In this document: in pieces, positions 15,157 to 23,381 of the stretch | Layout: every line of letters starts with the position of its first letter | Numbering within the stretch: position 1 is the stretch's first letter | Assembly: GCA_945861245.1 (NCBI GenBank) | Contig: CAMAUE010000041.1 | Location: 1-37,360, forward strand | Length of the DNA: 37,360 bases | Reading direction: 5' to 3' | Source: Singulisphaera sp. GP187 | Lineage (GTDB): Bacteria; Planctomycetota; Planctomycetia; Gemmatales; Gemmataceae | Position numbers and translations under genes: made by a program | Notes under the pieces: generated by a model | What the model was told of the DNA's origin: nothing | The model's database searches: none | The model's input: the letters and a program-made list of their open reading frames with translations, nothing else

Positions 15157-15600
15157 ATGAAAAAGATTCTTGTGTTGGGAGTGATCGCGATCGGCATGCT
15201 TGCTACAACTCAGCAAGAAGCCTCGGCGTGGGTCAAAACCGGCTTCCGCGCTGGCATCAACTGGGATTACCAGTCGGGTGGCAACTCGGCACTCTGGGGT
15301 CTTTGGCGCAACGGCCAACCGGCTGGTCCCGAGACCTTCGGCGGACACCACCACAGTGGGCCGCATTTCGGCATGCCCTCGCAATTCATGACGCCCCAAA
15401 CCAGTGCTCCGGGCGCCTACCAGTTGGCTCCGCAGGGCTTCGTCCCGCAAGGCCCGAACCTGCAAGGCCAGCCCGTTATGCCGTCGGCGTTGGTCCCGCA
15501 CGGCGTCAATGTGCCGGTTTCTTACCAGGGCTCGCCATACCAGTTCGCGAACCATCCCCGTCCGATGTACTATTACTACACGCCGTACTACGGCAAATAA
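15157..15600 (+). CDS. Small secreted protein rich in Pro, Gln, His and Tyr
   Basis: A 147-aa protein. ATG 15157 starts a classical signal peptide (M-K-K-I-L-V-L-G-V-I-A-I-G-M-L-A-T ending near E-A-S-A-W); GTGGA lies 7 bases upstream. The longer frame open from 14785 adds only unlikely sequence. The mature part begins W-V-K-T-G-F-R-A-G-I-N-W, then has a G-H-H-H-S-G-P-H-F-G-M-P stretch, P-Q-G-(F/P) repeats around residues 90-110 and an aromatic end P-M-Y-Y-Y-Y-T-P-Y-Y-G-K. It looks like a small structural or envelope-associated protein; no enzyme motif is present. A strong terminator follows at 15632-15668, so it is monocistronic. Confidence 0.8.
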   Translation: MKKILVLGVIAIGMLATTQQEASAWVKTGFRAGINWDYQSGGNSALWGLWRNGQPAGPETFGGHHHSGPHFGMPSQFMTPQTSAPGAYQLAPQGFVPQGPNLQGQPVMPSALVPHGVNVPVSYQGSPYQFANHPRPMYYYYTPYYGK

Positions 15601-15631
15601 TGTGAGTGCAACGCTTCGGTTTTCTATGGGT

Positions 15632-15668
15632 GGCAAGGCCGGACTCGTTGTTCGGCCTTGCCTTTTTT
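15632..15668 (+). terminator. Rho-independent terminator after the small secreted protein gene
   Basis: GGCAAGGCCG pairs perfectly with CGGCCTTGCC around an 11-base loop, and six T follow at 15663-15668. Confidence 0.92.
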
Positions 15669-16077
15669 ATTTACGCCGTCCGCCATGCACCCGTCCTGAT
15701 TGTGCCCACGGGGATCCTCGCCCGGGTTCATTCCTCGAACACATTCCATCCCTCCGCAAATTTTTCAGCTTTCACTTTATCGGCCAGGATTGGCTTCCAA
15801 TGCCAAGCTTGCGCAGGCCCGCAGGTGGGAAATTGGTAGATATATTGCTGCTGATAGCGGTATCGTCCCCGTCCTCGTTGGATCATCGCTCGTTGTTCCG
15901 GCAGGCACTACTGCACTGGTGTCATCGGCATGGACCTCCACAACCAACTGGGTAGCTACTTCATGGACCCAGGTGACTATGTTCGCGGGGTCCACCGGTG
16001 CGATTGGAACACGTGTTCAGGCAGCTCGGAAAAACGACTATCCCGCCTGCCGAAGAAATATTTGTGAAACGGACCAC
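15669..16077. other. Gene-free stretch of about 410 bases
   Basis: A plus-strand frame covers it and reads V-P-V-L-V-G-S-S-L-V-V-P-A-G-T-T around 15860-15930, with a Ser/Thr/Val-rich continuation. It lacks a ribosome site and runs antisense into the next gene. It may be a decayed fragment of a surface protein. I cannot support a gene. Confidence 0.35.
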
Positions 16078-16362
16078 TTAGTTTCGCACGCGCGCGAAGA
16101 ATTGGACAAGGAGGTGCAACGGCGGAAGCAAGGCGAACAGCCAGCGCAACGGATCGTTGGGATCGGTGAAAAACGCGGCGGTGAGGGAAGCCGCGGTCAC
16201 CACGGGGAAGAGCAGCAACAGAATGTAAACCCGCCGCGCTGGCCGAGGCGGTGTAGTTTCACGGACGCCAAGAAACATCGGAATCAGGGGCCAAACGGGC
16301 AGGCTCAGGCCGATTACCAGGCCAAAAAGCACGGCCTCCACGATCAGGAGCCAATTGGGCAT
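16078..16362 (-). CDS. Small membrane protein downstream of the lipase
   Basis: A 94-aa protein with three predicted membrane segments: L-L-I-V-E-A-V-L-F-G-L-V-I-G-L-S at about 4-20, V-Y-I-L-L-L-L-F-P-V-V-T-A-A-S-L at about 45-62 and W-L-F-A-L-L-P-P-L-H-L-L-V at about 74-88. Basic residues lie between the first two. It starts 22 bases after the lipase stop on the same strand, so the two are probably co-transcribed. The family is not recognised. It could be an immunity-like, export or anchoring partner for the lipase, but that is only inferred from position. Confidence 0.6.
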   Translation of the reverse strand: MPNWLLIVEAVLFGLVIGLSLPVWPLIPMFLGVRETTPPRPARRVYILLLLFPVVTAASLTAAFFTDPNDPLRWLFALLPPLHLLVQFFARVRN

Positions 16363-16384
16363 GAAAATACCTTAAAGACCGAAA

Positions 16385-17698
16385 TTACATCGGGCACATG
16401 CCGTAGATGCCCAGGCCGGGGATCTGGGCATACGCAGCCCCCATTTCAGCGATACCGTTGAGGGCGTCACTGCCGGCTTGCCTAATCATCTGGCCGAGCC
16501 TATCCGCTACAGTTCGCAGCCACGTGGAGGTCGCATTTGCCGCGGACGTGATTCCGAGCCCCAGGGCACGGCCCAGAGCCATCATTGCGGACCCGATTTT
16601 AGTGCCCAGTTTCCCAAGTTCTTGCGCGCCCCAAGTCAGCACGCGGAGAATCAAATCAAGCGGCGTGGCTACGAGAGTTATAATAGCTCCGCCAAGCAAT
16701 TTCAGGAGGCCTTTGAGAACTTTCATGATGACCCAGACTACGGCGGCGCCAGCTTTTTTGCCCGCTCCCTTAAGGCCCCCGCTTGCCATGGCGTCGCTCA
16801 TCATGCGGTCCTCGAAGGAGGCGCGATGCTTCAAATTTATCACCGCTTCCCAGTTGCCGGCCTTTACCATCGTTTTCAGGTAATTCGTCATGTCGTGATT
16901 TTCCATCGCCGGCATTTTATTATTCGGCGAAGGGATGTTGATACAATGGCGATTGCTATCGTCGCCCATGACATGCACAAAAGGAAAGCACGGTATCATG
17001 GTGACCGGGTCCATATGATGGCTGACCCGGTAAATTTTATCACCCAGAGTTTGCTCCAGGGCCCTGGCTAACCCCACATAGGTCCCCACCCGAGGCGCGC
17101 CAAAAGTGTACAAAAACGTCTGTTTACCCCTGTATTTTTTTCCCAGGTAGTAAGCGTTCAGGTTGGCGATGGCTCCTCCCAGGCTATGGCCGCAGCAGTG
17201 GATATAGTTGGCGCGGTCGAACATCGCCGCGATCGGTCCGCTATCGAGCGCGCCTTTCGCGGACTCGAAAGTCTGACTAAATCCGCGGTGCACAAGGCCT
17301 GCATCCATGAAGCGAGCCGAGGGCATCACGTATACGTCGGTAAGCAAGTCCGCCTTCCCCAATTCAGGCCGCGTGCCGCGAGTCGCCACAATCGCGTGGG
17401 TTTTCCCTTTGTTCTTGAATTCGACCACGTAGCCAAAGCCGGACGAGACGCCGGACGAGAGGGTGCCGTTGCCGGTGGTGGCGTTGAACATTTCACCGCT
17501 GGCGGAAATGTTAGCCTTGCCCAGCGAGTACGTCCCGCTGCCCACAATCTCGCGTGACCCCGCCCGGCTCGATTCCATGCCGGCGCGAGGATTCCTCTTC
17601 GTTGTTTCGAATGCAGCCCAACCCTGCAAGGTGTAATAGGCGTTCATCGAGGCCAGCGCCGCCTCCTGAGGAGTCAGAGCACCAGATGCTTCAGGCAT
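16385..17698 (-). CDS. Class 3 lipase (alpha/beta hydrolase) with a hydrophobic C-terminal region
   Basis: A 437-aa protein. ATG 17698 is preferred to TTG 17734. The lipase 3 core lies at about residues 80-290: the nucleophile elbow C-C-G-H-S172-L-G-G-A, then T-F-G-A-P-R-V-G, an Asp in H-M-D-P-V-T-M-I-P and a His in M-E-N-H-D-M. Together they form the Ser-Asp-His triad of fungal-type lipases that hydrolyse acylglycerols or phospholipids. There is no N-terminal signal peptide. Residues from about 315 on hold hydrophobic helices (V-V-W-V-I-M-K-V-L-K-G-L-L-K-L-L-G-G) and Gly/Ala-rich segments, unusual for a plain lipase and reminiscent of a membrane-inserting or effector-like tail. The small membrane protein follows directly. 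Confidence 0.85.
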   Translation of the reverse strand: MPEASGALTPQEAALASMNAYYTLQGWAAFETTKRNPRAGMESSRAGSREIVGSGTYSLGKANISASGEMFNATTGNGTLSSGVSSGFGYVVEFKNKGKTHAIVATRGTRPELGKADLLTDVYVMPSARFMDAGLVHRGFSQTFESAKGALDSGPIAAMFDRANYIHCCGHSLGGAIANLNAYYLGKKYRGKQTFLYTFGAPRVGTYVGLARALEQTLGDKIYRVSHHMDPVTMIPCFPFVHVMGDDSNRHCINIPSPNNKMPAMENHDMTNYLKTMVKAGNWEAVINLKHRASFEDRMMSDAMASGGLKGAGKKAGAAVVWVIMKVLKGLLKLLGGAIITLVATPLDLILRVLTWGAQELGKLGTKIGSAMMALGRALGLGITSAANATSTWLRTVADRLGQMIRQAGSDALNGIAEMGAAYAQIPGLGIYGMCPM

Positions 17699-17818
17699 GA
17701 TTTTGTTCCACGGGGATGAAAGGGATCTTCGCAATGATTAGGTTTTTTATTAAGTCACGCGGCCGGGGCAAGCTGAAAAAAGGCAAGGCTTCCACCTTTT
17801 AAGATTGGCGCTATCCAA

Positions 17819-17839
17819 TTAGTGCTCTGTCAACACTAA
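17819..17839. promoter_or_regulatory. Inverted repeat around a TTGACA box upstream of the lipase gene
   Basis: TTAGTG-N9-CACTAA with 6-base perfect arms. On the minus strand the spacer contains TTGACA (17833-17828), a consensus -35 box, 130 bases upstream of the lipase start. No convincing -10 box sits 17 bases further on, so this is an operator-like site with a possible promoter rather than a proven one. The 6-N9-6 layout recalls CIRCE but the bases do not match it. Confidence 0.35.
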
Positions 17840-17848
17840 AATACCGGG

Positions 17849-17912
17849 TACGAGCCGGAAGCGTAAGCGACGGATGGTTATGCCAGACCGTCGCTTACGC
17901 TTCCGGCTCGTA
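17849..17912. repeat. Family-1 long inverted repeat, second copy (25-base perfect arms)
   Basis: Arms 17849-17873 and 17888-17912 are perfect reverse complements; the core CGAGCCGGAAGCGTAAGCG also occurs at 8900-8962 with one base changed. It lies between the lipase promoter area and the terminator of the DUF1501 unit, both on the minus strand. Confidence 0.9.
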
Positions 17913-17977
17913 AATCCAGCATCCTATATTTTAAGCCGCAATTTAGGTATAGTGTCCCCCGAACCACAGCAATTGGC

Positions 17978-18012
17978 AAAAAAAGCAGGTCAGGCCCGAA
18001 AGCCTGACCTGC
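17978..18012 (-). terminator. Rho-independent terminator of the DUF1501 transcript
   Basis: Read on the minus strand, GCAGGTCAGGC pairs perfectly with GCCTGACCTGC around a 6-base loop, followed by seven T (17984-17978). It lies 75 bases past the DUF1501 stop codon. Confidence 0.93.
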
Positions 18013-18086
18013 GAAGTAGTTTCGTGGGATGGGGGCCATCAATTCACGACGTGGAACGCCGCGGTATGTTTCTTCAGCCCGTTAAT

Positions 18087-19481
18087 TTAGGCCATGATCT
18101 CACGCGCCACGTTGCCGTGGATGTCGGTGAGGGTGTAGTCGCGGCCGCCGTAGCGGTAGCTGAGACGTTGGTGGTCGAAGCCGAGGAGATGGAGGATGGT
18201 GGCGTGGAGGTCATGGTGGTGCATCGGGTTTTCGACGGCGCGGATGCCGTGCTCGTCGGTGGCCCCGTAGCGCATGCCGCCTTTGACGCCGCCGCCTGCG
18301 ACCCACATCGAGAAGCCGGCGGCGTTATGATCGCGGCCGTCAGGCCCTTGGCCGTGCGGCGTGCGGCCGAACTCGCCGCCCCACATGACGAGGGTGTCTT
18401 CGAGCATGCCGCGTTGCTTGAGATCAGTGAGCAGAGCGCCCATCGGCTGATCGATTTGTCGGCACAACTGTGGCACGCGCTGGGTCAGGCCGCCGTGTGT
18501 GTCCCAGTTGTTGTTGTGGCAGATTTCGATGAAGCGAACGCCCGCCTCGGCAAAGCGCCGGGCCATTAGGCACTGGCGACCGAAGTCGTCGGTTGGACCG
18601 CCGCCGATGCCGTACATGTCCTTGGTCCGCTGGGTTTCGCGCGAGATGTCCATCAAGTTCGGCAGCGATTCCTGCATGCGGAAGCCGAGTTCGTAGGAGT
18701 TGATGACGCCTTCGATGTCCTGGTTGACCTGCGTGCGCTGCAGGAGGTCGTTATTCATGTTTTGCAGGAGGTCGAGTTGCCGGCGTTGCATCGATTGGGT
18801 GAGCGGGCTGGCGAGGTTGCCGACGCGGGCATTGGCGACGGCTGTGCCTTGTTCGCCGATGCGTGCGCCCTGGAACGACGCGGGCAGGAATCCGTTGCCG
18901 TAGTTCTGGGCACCGCCGAGTTCCGACGGCGGGCTGATGGTGATGTAGCCCGGCAGGTTCTGATTTTCGCTGCCCATGCCGTAGAGGATCCACGCGCCCA
19001 TCGACGGACGTGTGAAGCGGAATTCGCCGGTGTGCATCATCAGGAACGACTGCGGATGGTTCGGCACGCTGGTGTTCATGCTGTTGAGCAGGCACATGTC
19101 GTCGGCGTTGCGCGACAGGTGCGGGAACAACTCGGAGATCGGCAGGCCGCTTTGGCCGCTCGGGTTGAACTTCCACGGCGACTTGAGCAGCGCTCGCCCG
19201 TTGCCTCGGATGCCGCCGCTGACCGAAACCGTACGGCCATGATCACGGATAAGGGCGGGCTTGTAGTCGAAGGTATCGACGTGCGTCGGTCCGCCGCGCA
19301 TGCACAGGAAGATCACGCGTTTGGCGCGTGGCGTGAAGTGCGGAGCACGCGGTGCGAGCGGGTTTTGGTAGTTGGACGCTTGCGAATCTTGCGTCGCCAG
19401 CCCGGCAAGGGCCATGTAACCAAAACCGCACGACGCGGATTTCAAAAAGTTACGACGCGAAAAAGCGGGAACTTCGGTCAT
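18087..19481 (-). CDS. DUF1501 (sulfatase-like fold) exported protein
   Basis: A 464-aa protein. The N-terminus S-R-R-N-F-L-K followed by a hydrophobic stretch (G-F-G-Y-M-A-L-A-G-L-A) is a Tat-type signal, implying export of a folded protein. DUF1501 hallmarks follow: R-V-I-F-L-C-M-R-G-G-P-T-H-V-D-T-F-D-Y-K-P near residue 55, G-M-G-S-E-N, M-A-R-R-F-A-E-A-G-V-R-F-I-E, N-W-D-T-H-G-G, W-G-G-E-F-G-R-T-P and D-H-N-A-A-G-F-S near 390. DUF1501 is a branch of the alkaline-phosphatase/sulfatase superfamily expanded in planctomycetes, usually next to PSD1-cytochrome genes as here (19584-21791). Its exact reaction is unknown; envelope or polysaccharide processing is the usual proposal. Confidence 0.93.
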   Translation of the reverse strand: MTEVPAFSRRNFLKSASCGFGYMALAGLATQDSQASNYQNPLAPRAPHFTPRAKRVIFLCMRGGPTHVDTFDYKPALIRDHGRTVSVSGGIRGNGRALLKSPWKFNPSGQSGLPISELFPHLSRNADDMCLLNSMNTSVPNHPQSFLMMHTGEFRFTRPSMGAWILYGMGSENQNLPGYITISPPSELGGAQNYGNGFLPASFQGARIGEQGTAVANARVGNLASPLTQSMQRRQLDLLQNMNNDLLQRTQVNQDIEGVINSYELGFRMQESLPNLMDISRETQRTKDMYGIGGGPTDDFGRQCLMARRFAEAGVRFIEICHNNNWDTHGGLTQRVPQLCRQIDQPMGALLTDLKQRGMLEDTLVMWGGEFGRTPHGQGPDGRDHNAAGFSMWVAGGGVKGGMRYGATDEHGIRAVENPMHHHDLHATILHLLGFDHQRLSYRYGGRDYTLTDIHGNVAREIMA

Positions 19482-19517
19482 GGGTTATCTCCAAGTGAGA
19501 AGGTAATTTTTATTGTA

Positions 19518-19576
19518 TTCCGCTTGCGGCTTGGCGCTCAGCATGTCACACGCTGAGCGCCAAGCCGCAAGCGGAA
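19518..19576. repeat. Family-2 long inverted repeat, second copy (25-base perfect arms)
   Basis: Arms 19518-19542 and 19552-19576 pair perfectly over 25 bases. The core is CCGCTTGCGGCTTGGCGCTC, a one-base variant of the 13071 copy with both arms changed together, so the pairing is kept. It separates the PSD1 gene stop (19584) from the DUF1501 start (19481). Confidence 0.9.
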
Positions 19577-19583
19577 AATCTAA

Positions 19584-21791
19584 TTACTGCAAGTACCGGA
19601 ACTCCGCCGTGGCGAACAGCGTTTGGCAGAAGCCAATCCACGGCGACACGTCGCTGCCTACCGTGCCCTGCGACATCCGTGCCGCCTGCAGGAAGTCGAT
19701 CGCCCGCTGGCGTTCCGATTCCGTCGCGCTCCGGCCCAGAGCCATGCGGTAAGCCAATTCGACGCGGCCTGCTTCATCGAGCGTCTTGTTCTCCAGCACG
19801 CGCCACGCAAAATACTTCGCTTGCTCGGTCGCGAATGGGCTGTTCATCATGAACAGCGCCTGCGCGGGAACCGTCGTCACTTCACGCTGGGCGACGACGA
19901 GATTTGGATTGGCGATGTCGAACAGTGCCAGGATTTCAGGCAATGGCCGACCGCGAAGCATCGCTTGATAGACGCCGCGATGCGTCGATTCTTCCGCCCC
20001 ACCGATGGCCTTCTTCTTGGCCGGGGCGCTGCCGATCATCGAACCTTTCATCGGCGTGCGATTGAGCTTGCCGCTGACGGCGAGCACGGCATCGCGGATC
20101 GCCTCGGCTTCGAGTCGGCGAACCGGCATACGCCAGAGGTACATGGAATCCGGATCGGTCTTGTAATTCGCATCGTGATGAGCGCTGCTTTGTTGATAGG
20201 TCTTCGTGAGCAGAATTTCCTTGATGAGCTTCTTGTGCGACCAGCCGTTGTCGAGGAAGCGCGTCGTCAGGTGATCGAGCAGTTCGGGATGCGTCGGCTT
20301 CTCGCCGAGAGAGCCGAAGTTGTCCGGCGAGCGAACGACGCCTTGGCCGAAGAGGTGCTGCCAAATGCGATTGGCGGCGACGCGGGCGGTCAGCGGGTTG
20401 TCGCGGGCCGTCATCCATTGCGCCAATTCCAGGCGACCGCTTTGCGAGCGGTTGATCGTCGGCTCGGTCGGCGATTTCAGCACGGCGGGGAAGCCGCGCG
20501 TGACCTTTTCGCCGATCGACTTGGCATCGCCGCGAATGAGTACGTTGCAATCGACTTTGTTGACGGCATCGCGGACGCCCATGGCTTCGCCGCCGTCGGA
20601 GAGTTCGTGATAGCCGAACGCCTTGCCGCCCTTCTTGCCCGCGTTGTTGCCGAACAGCATGATCGAGCTATCGAAGATACCGGCCAAGGCGTAATATTCC
20701 TTGGTCGAGATCGGGTCGAACTTATGGTCATGACAACGAGCGCACATCACGCTCATCGCCAGCACCGCCCGCGAAGCGACATCGATCTGGTCGGCGATCA
20801 GGTCATGCTTGTAGTCCGGATTGTTCTGTGCTCGCGGCTTCGACGTCAACGCCAGGAAGCCCGTTGCGGTCAACGCGGCATCACGTTCCTTTTTGTCCTT
20901 GATCGGCAGCAGGTCGCCAGCGATTTGTTCGGTGATGAAGCGGTCATATGCCTTGTCAGTGTTGAATGCGTTGATGACATAGTCGCGATAACGATACGCC
21001 GTCGGGAACGGAATGTTGTCGGCGTTGCCATTGGTCTCGGCATAGCGCGCCAGGTCCAGCCAATGCCGACCCCAGCGTTCGCCATAATGCGGCGACGCCA
21101 GCAGACGATCGACGACCTTTTCAAAAGCATTCGCCGAGCTGTCTTTGACAAACGCATCGATCTCTTCCAACGTCGGCGGCAAGCCGATGAGGTCGAACGT
21201 CACCCTGCGTATCAGCACTTCGCGAGTCGCCTCTGCCGATGGCGTCAGGCCCTTCGCTTCCATGCTGGCCAGCACCAGCGAATCGATCGGGCCACGCGCC
21301 CAAGTGGTATTCTTGGTCTTCGGCACGGCGACTTTCGCGACCGGCTGGAACGCCCAGAAGTTCTTGGACTCCGCCAGCGTCATCGTCTTGTAGCCTTTGG
21401 TCGCTGCCCCTTCGCGTGGGTCCGGCGCACCCATGGCGATCCATTCAACGAAGTCGGCGATGATGCCTTCATGCAGTTGATTCTTCGGCGGCATCTTGAG
21501 TCCCTGATGCCGAAGCGATTTGATAAGCAGACTTTCGCCCGGTTTGCCCGGCACGATGACCGGCCCGGTATCGCCGCCCGCGAGCACACCGGCTTTGGTG
21601 TCGAGCAGCAGGCCACCCTTGATCTTGCTCGATTTGGCGGAATGGCACTCGTAGCACTGCTGCACAAGCACGGGGCGGATCTTCGCCTCGAAGAATTCCA
21701 TGCCTTTGCCGGCTTTCGGCTGAGCCTGCACAGATGCAACTGAGGCCGACCCGACGAAAAGCGCCAGCGAAGCGACAAGCAAGGACTTCAT
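19584..21791 (-). CDS. PSD1/DUF1549-DUF1553 planctomycete cytochrome-c-like protein
   Basis: A 735-aa protein with a signal peptide (M-K-S-L-L-V-A-S-L-A-L-F-V-G-S-A). A planctomycete-type cytochrome c domain begins about residue 30 with the haem motif C46-Y-E-C49-H50. The DUF1549 region is about 160-360 (W-A-R-G-P-I-D-S-L-V-L, R-V-T-F-D-L-I-G-L-P-P-T, Y-G-E-R-W-G-R-H-W-L-D-L-A-R-Y) and holds a second C-A-R-C-H-D-H-K-F-D-P motif. DUF1553 runs from about 440 to the end (A-R-V-A-A-N-R-I-W-Q-H-L-F-G, N-P-L-T-A-R). Length and order are those of the standard family. These exported proteins are paired with DUF1501 proteins; a redox or carbohydrate-processing role is proposed but undefined. With the DUF1501 gene downstream it forms one minus-strand unit, separated by the family-2 repeat. 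Confidence 0.95.
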   Translation of the reverse strand: MKSLLVASLALFVGSASVASVQAQPKAGKGMEFFEAKIRPVLVQQCYECHSAKSSKIKGGLLLDTKAGVLAGGDTGPVIVPGKPGESLLIKSLRHQGLKMPPKNQLHEGIIADFVEWIAMGAPDPREGAATKGYKTMTLAESKNFWAFQPVAKVAVPKTKNTTWARGPIDSLVLASMEAKGLTPSAEATREVLIRRVTFDLIGLPPTLEEIDAFVKDSSANAFEKVVDRLLASPHYGERWGRHWLDLARYAETNGNADNIPFPTAYRYRDYVINAFNTDKAYDRFITEQIAGDLLPIKDKKERDAALTATGFLALTSKPRAQNNPDYKHDLIADQIDVASRAVLAMSVMCARCHDHKFDPISTKEYYALAGIFDSSIMLFGNNAGKKGGKAFGYHELSDGGEAMGVRDAVNKVDCNVLIRGDAKSIGEKVTRGFPAVLKSPTEPTINRSQSGRLELAQWMTARDNPLTARVAANRIWQHLFGQGVVRSPDNFGSLGEKPTHPELLDHLTTRFLDNGWSHKKLIKEILLTKTYQQSSAHHDANYKTDPDSMYLWRMPVRRLEAEAIRDAVLAVSGKLNRTPMKGSMIGSAPAKKKAIGGAEESTHRGVYQAMLRGRPLPEILALFDIANPNLVVAQREVTTVPAQALFMMNSPFATEQAKYFAWRVLENKTLDEAGRVELAYRMALGRSATESERQRAIDFLQAARMSQGTVGSDVSPWIGFCQTLFATAEFRYLQ

Positions 21792-21953
21792 ATCTAACCT
21801 CTTGTTGCCGAATCAGTTATGAGAAATACGATGCAGAGACTTTATGGTTTTCGGAATTGGATGTCTAATATAGAACCCGGTTGCGTGGCGAAAGTATCGA
21901 AAAAAAGAATTTCTCGAGAGTTCACGCTCACCAGATTGACGACGGCGTGCCCA

Positions 21954-22406
21954 TCAAAGGACACTGTACTGATCCCTGAGATACATCTCTACAAAGCTGG
22001 TAAAGGACGGCACGATCATTCGTCCTCCAGCTTTATCGCCGGTAATCTGAAACACGGGTTCTGATATCTCCCTTGGATGTTTCGTCAATCGTACCGCCCA
22101 GGCCAAACACCAAATGCAATGGTCGGCAAAAACAAAACACCCGGGATACGCCCATCGATCCGTGTTAATATCTCTCAACTCGTCGCTTACGAGCTTTACC
22201 ATTGAAAGCGGCCAAAATCGATTTGTGCCGGGATCCAGTTCGTCCTCCATGCCGTCAACGGTAAGGAAATACTCTCGCAAATCCGCCGGCAGCAGAATGC
22301 CTTGTCTAACCTCGAACTCGCGAATGGCGGCGGGATTTACACCCGGTCGAATCGTAAGTCCGGCATCACGCCATATTGTGGTCAGTTGCTGCCAAGGAGT
22401 GAGCAT
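21954..22406 (-). CDS. SMI1/KNR4 (SUKH) family protein
   Basis: A 150-aa protein. ATG 22406 has GAGG 7 bases upstream; the frame also opens at GTG 22421. The SUKH core is visible at about residues 15-110: I-R-E-F-E-V-R-Q-G-I-L-L-P-A-D-L-R-E-Y-F, D-G-M-E-D-E, F-W-P-L-S-M-V, Y-P-G-C-F-V-F-A-D-H and a C-terminal acid-rich end. SUKH proteins are commonly immunity proteins that neutralise polymorphic toxins, or simple scaffolds. No toxin gene is adjacent here; the nearest nuclease is the secreted one at 4830. Its role as an immunity protein is therefore unproven. Confidence 0.75.
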   Translation of the reverse strand: MLTPWQQLTTIWRDAGLTIRPGVNPAAIREFEVRQGILLPADLREYFLTVDGMEDELDPGTNRFWPLSMVKLVSDELRDINTDRWAYPGCFVFADHCIWCLAWAVRLTKHPREISEPVFQITGDKAGGRMIVPSFTSFVEMYLRDQYSVL

Positions 22407-22544
22407 CAAGTACCTCGCCACCGAACCACAATATTTGGCTGCCCTGGATCGACTGGCAACGCCCGGTCAGTACATTTCGCTATTCGACACCGTTTGTGGC
22501 TAACACCGCCTAAAAGTGCAAAAAAAGCCGAAAAAGTGCCAAAT

Positions 22545-22613
22545 CGCTTGGCCATCGGCCGATGGCCAAGCGCTCGGGTTGGTCACCCCGCAGGCTCCTT
22601 CGTCGCCTGCGGG
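22545..22613. repeat. 28-bp perfect palindrome and a second hairpin, probable terminator zone of the DUF1080 gene
   Basis: 22545-22572 is a spacer-free palindrome with half CGCTTGGCCATCGG. 22587-22613 is a second hairpin, CCCGCAGGC and GCCTGCGGG around a 9-base loop. On the minus strand both follow the DUF1080 stop (22626), and T-rich sequence comes after them (22540-22519 region), so together they may end that transcript. Confidence 0.65.
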
Positions 22614-22625
22614 CTTGGGGGGCAA

Positions 22626-23381
22626 TCAATCCAGCACCTTGACGCGGATGTTGCGGTAGCGGACGAATTCCTTGGTGAAGTTGCCGCCGCCGTGGACTTG
22701 CAAGGCGATGCCGCCTTCGTCGTCGAGGCGTTTCTTGTCGTCCTGGAATTCCATGAACTTGACGCCTTTGATCCAGGTCGTGATGTGCGGCGGGTTGCCG
22801 ACGATGCGGGCTTTCAACTCGTTCCATTCGCCGTGCTTCCAGAACTTCGGCCAATCTTTCGGCGACATGGGCAGCTTGAACGCGGATTTCGGGTTCTCTT
22901 TGATGTCGGTGACCTTTTCGAGAAAGTCGAAGTTGCGCACGTGGGGCTGCCCGCCGATGCCTTCGCCGTAGATGCCCATGAGGTTGCCCTTGGAGTGGTA
23001 ATCGATCATGGCCTGATAGCATTTGCCGTCTTCGGTGGAGCGGAGGAAGAGGCCGGAATCGATGGTGAAGTCGTTGTTCATTTCAAAAACGACTTCGAAG
23101 TTTTTGTATTTCTTGTCGGTGATGATGATGCCGCCGTTGCCTGGGATGTCCTGACAGCCGAGGATGGCGCCGTCTTTGATGACCCAGGTGCCGCCGGTTT
23201 TCTTCTTGCTGGCGTTGGAGTGGCCGGTCTTGGTGCTGACATGCCAGCCGGTGAGGTCTTTACCGTTGAAGATGCTGACGTAGCCGTCGTCTTTCTTCTT
23301 CTCGCCGGCGGTCGTGCTGTCGAACAGCGTGAACGCGGCAAGCGAGGTCGCTGCCAATGTGAGGAGCAGAATGGAACGCAT
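22626..23381 (-). CDS. Secreted DUF1080 protein (3-keto-disaccharide hydrolase-type fold)
   Basis: A 251-aa protein. ATG 23381, with GGAGA 6 bases upstream, starts a signal peptide (M-R-S-I-L-L-L-T-L-A-A-T-S-L-A-A-F). The mature protein shows the DUF1080 pattern: F-N-G-K-D-L-T-G-W-H, G-T-W-V-I-K-D-G-A-I-L-G, F-E-V-V-F-E-M-N-N-D-F, S-G-L-F-L-R-S, W-N-E-L-K-A-R-I-V-G-N and the final Y-R-N-I-R-V-K-V-L-D. This is a concanavalin-like jelly roll whose members include 3-keto-glucoside hydrolases and many uncharacterised planctomycete proteins. It probably works on sugars in the periplasm; the substrate is unknown. It appears monocistronic. Confidence 0.9.
   Translation of the reverse strand: MRSILLLTLAATSLAAFTLFDSTTAGEKKKDDGYVSIFNGKDLTGWHVSTKTGHSNASKKKTGGTWVIKDGAILGCQDIPGNGGIIITDKKYKNFEVVFEMNNDFTIDSGLFLRSTEDGKCYQAMIDYHSKGNLMGIYGEGIGGQPHVRNFDFLEKVTDIKENPKSAFKLPMSPKDWPKFWKHGEWNELKARIVGNPPHITTWIKGVKFMEFQDDKKRLDDEGGIALQVHGGGNFTKEFVRYRNIRVKVLD

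Noticed and set aside
15700..16461. 253-aa plus-strand frame
   Set aside because: Its second half is antisense to a clear membrane protein and the lipase end; the first half has no ribosome site or recognisable domain.
17819..17839. CIRCE at the lipase promoter
   Set aside because: It has the right spacing (N9) but the arms are TTAGTG/CACTAA, not the CIRCE arms, and the gene is not a heat-shock gene.
19623..21743. 706-aa plus-strand frame opposite the PSD1 gene
   Set aside because: It is an antisense shadow: the minus strand has clear PSD1/DUF1549/DUF1553 motifs and a signal peptide, while the plus frame is Arg/His-rich with no recognisable domain.
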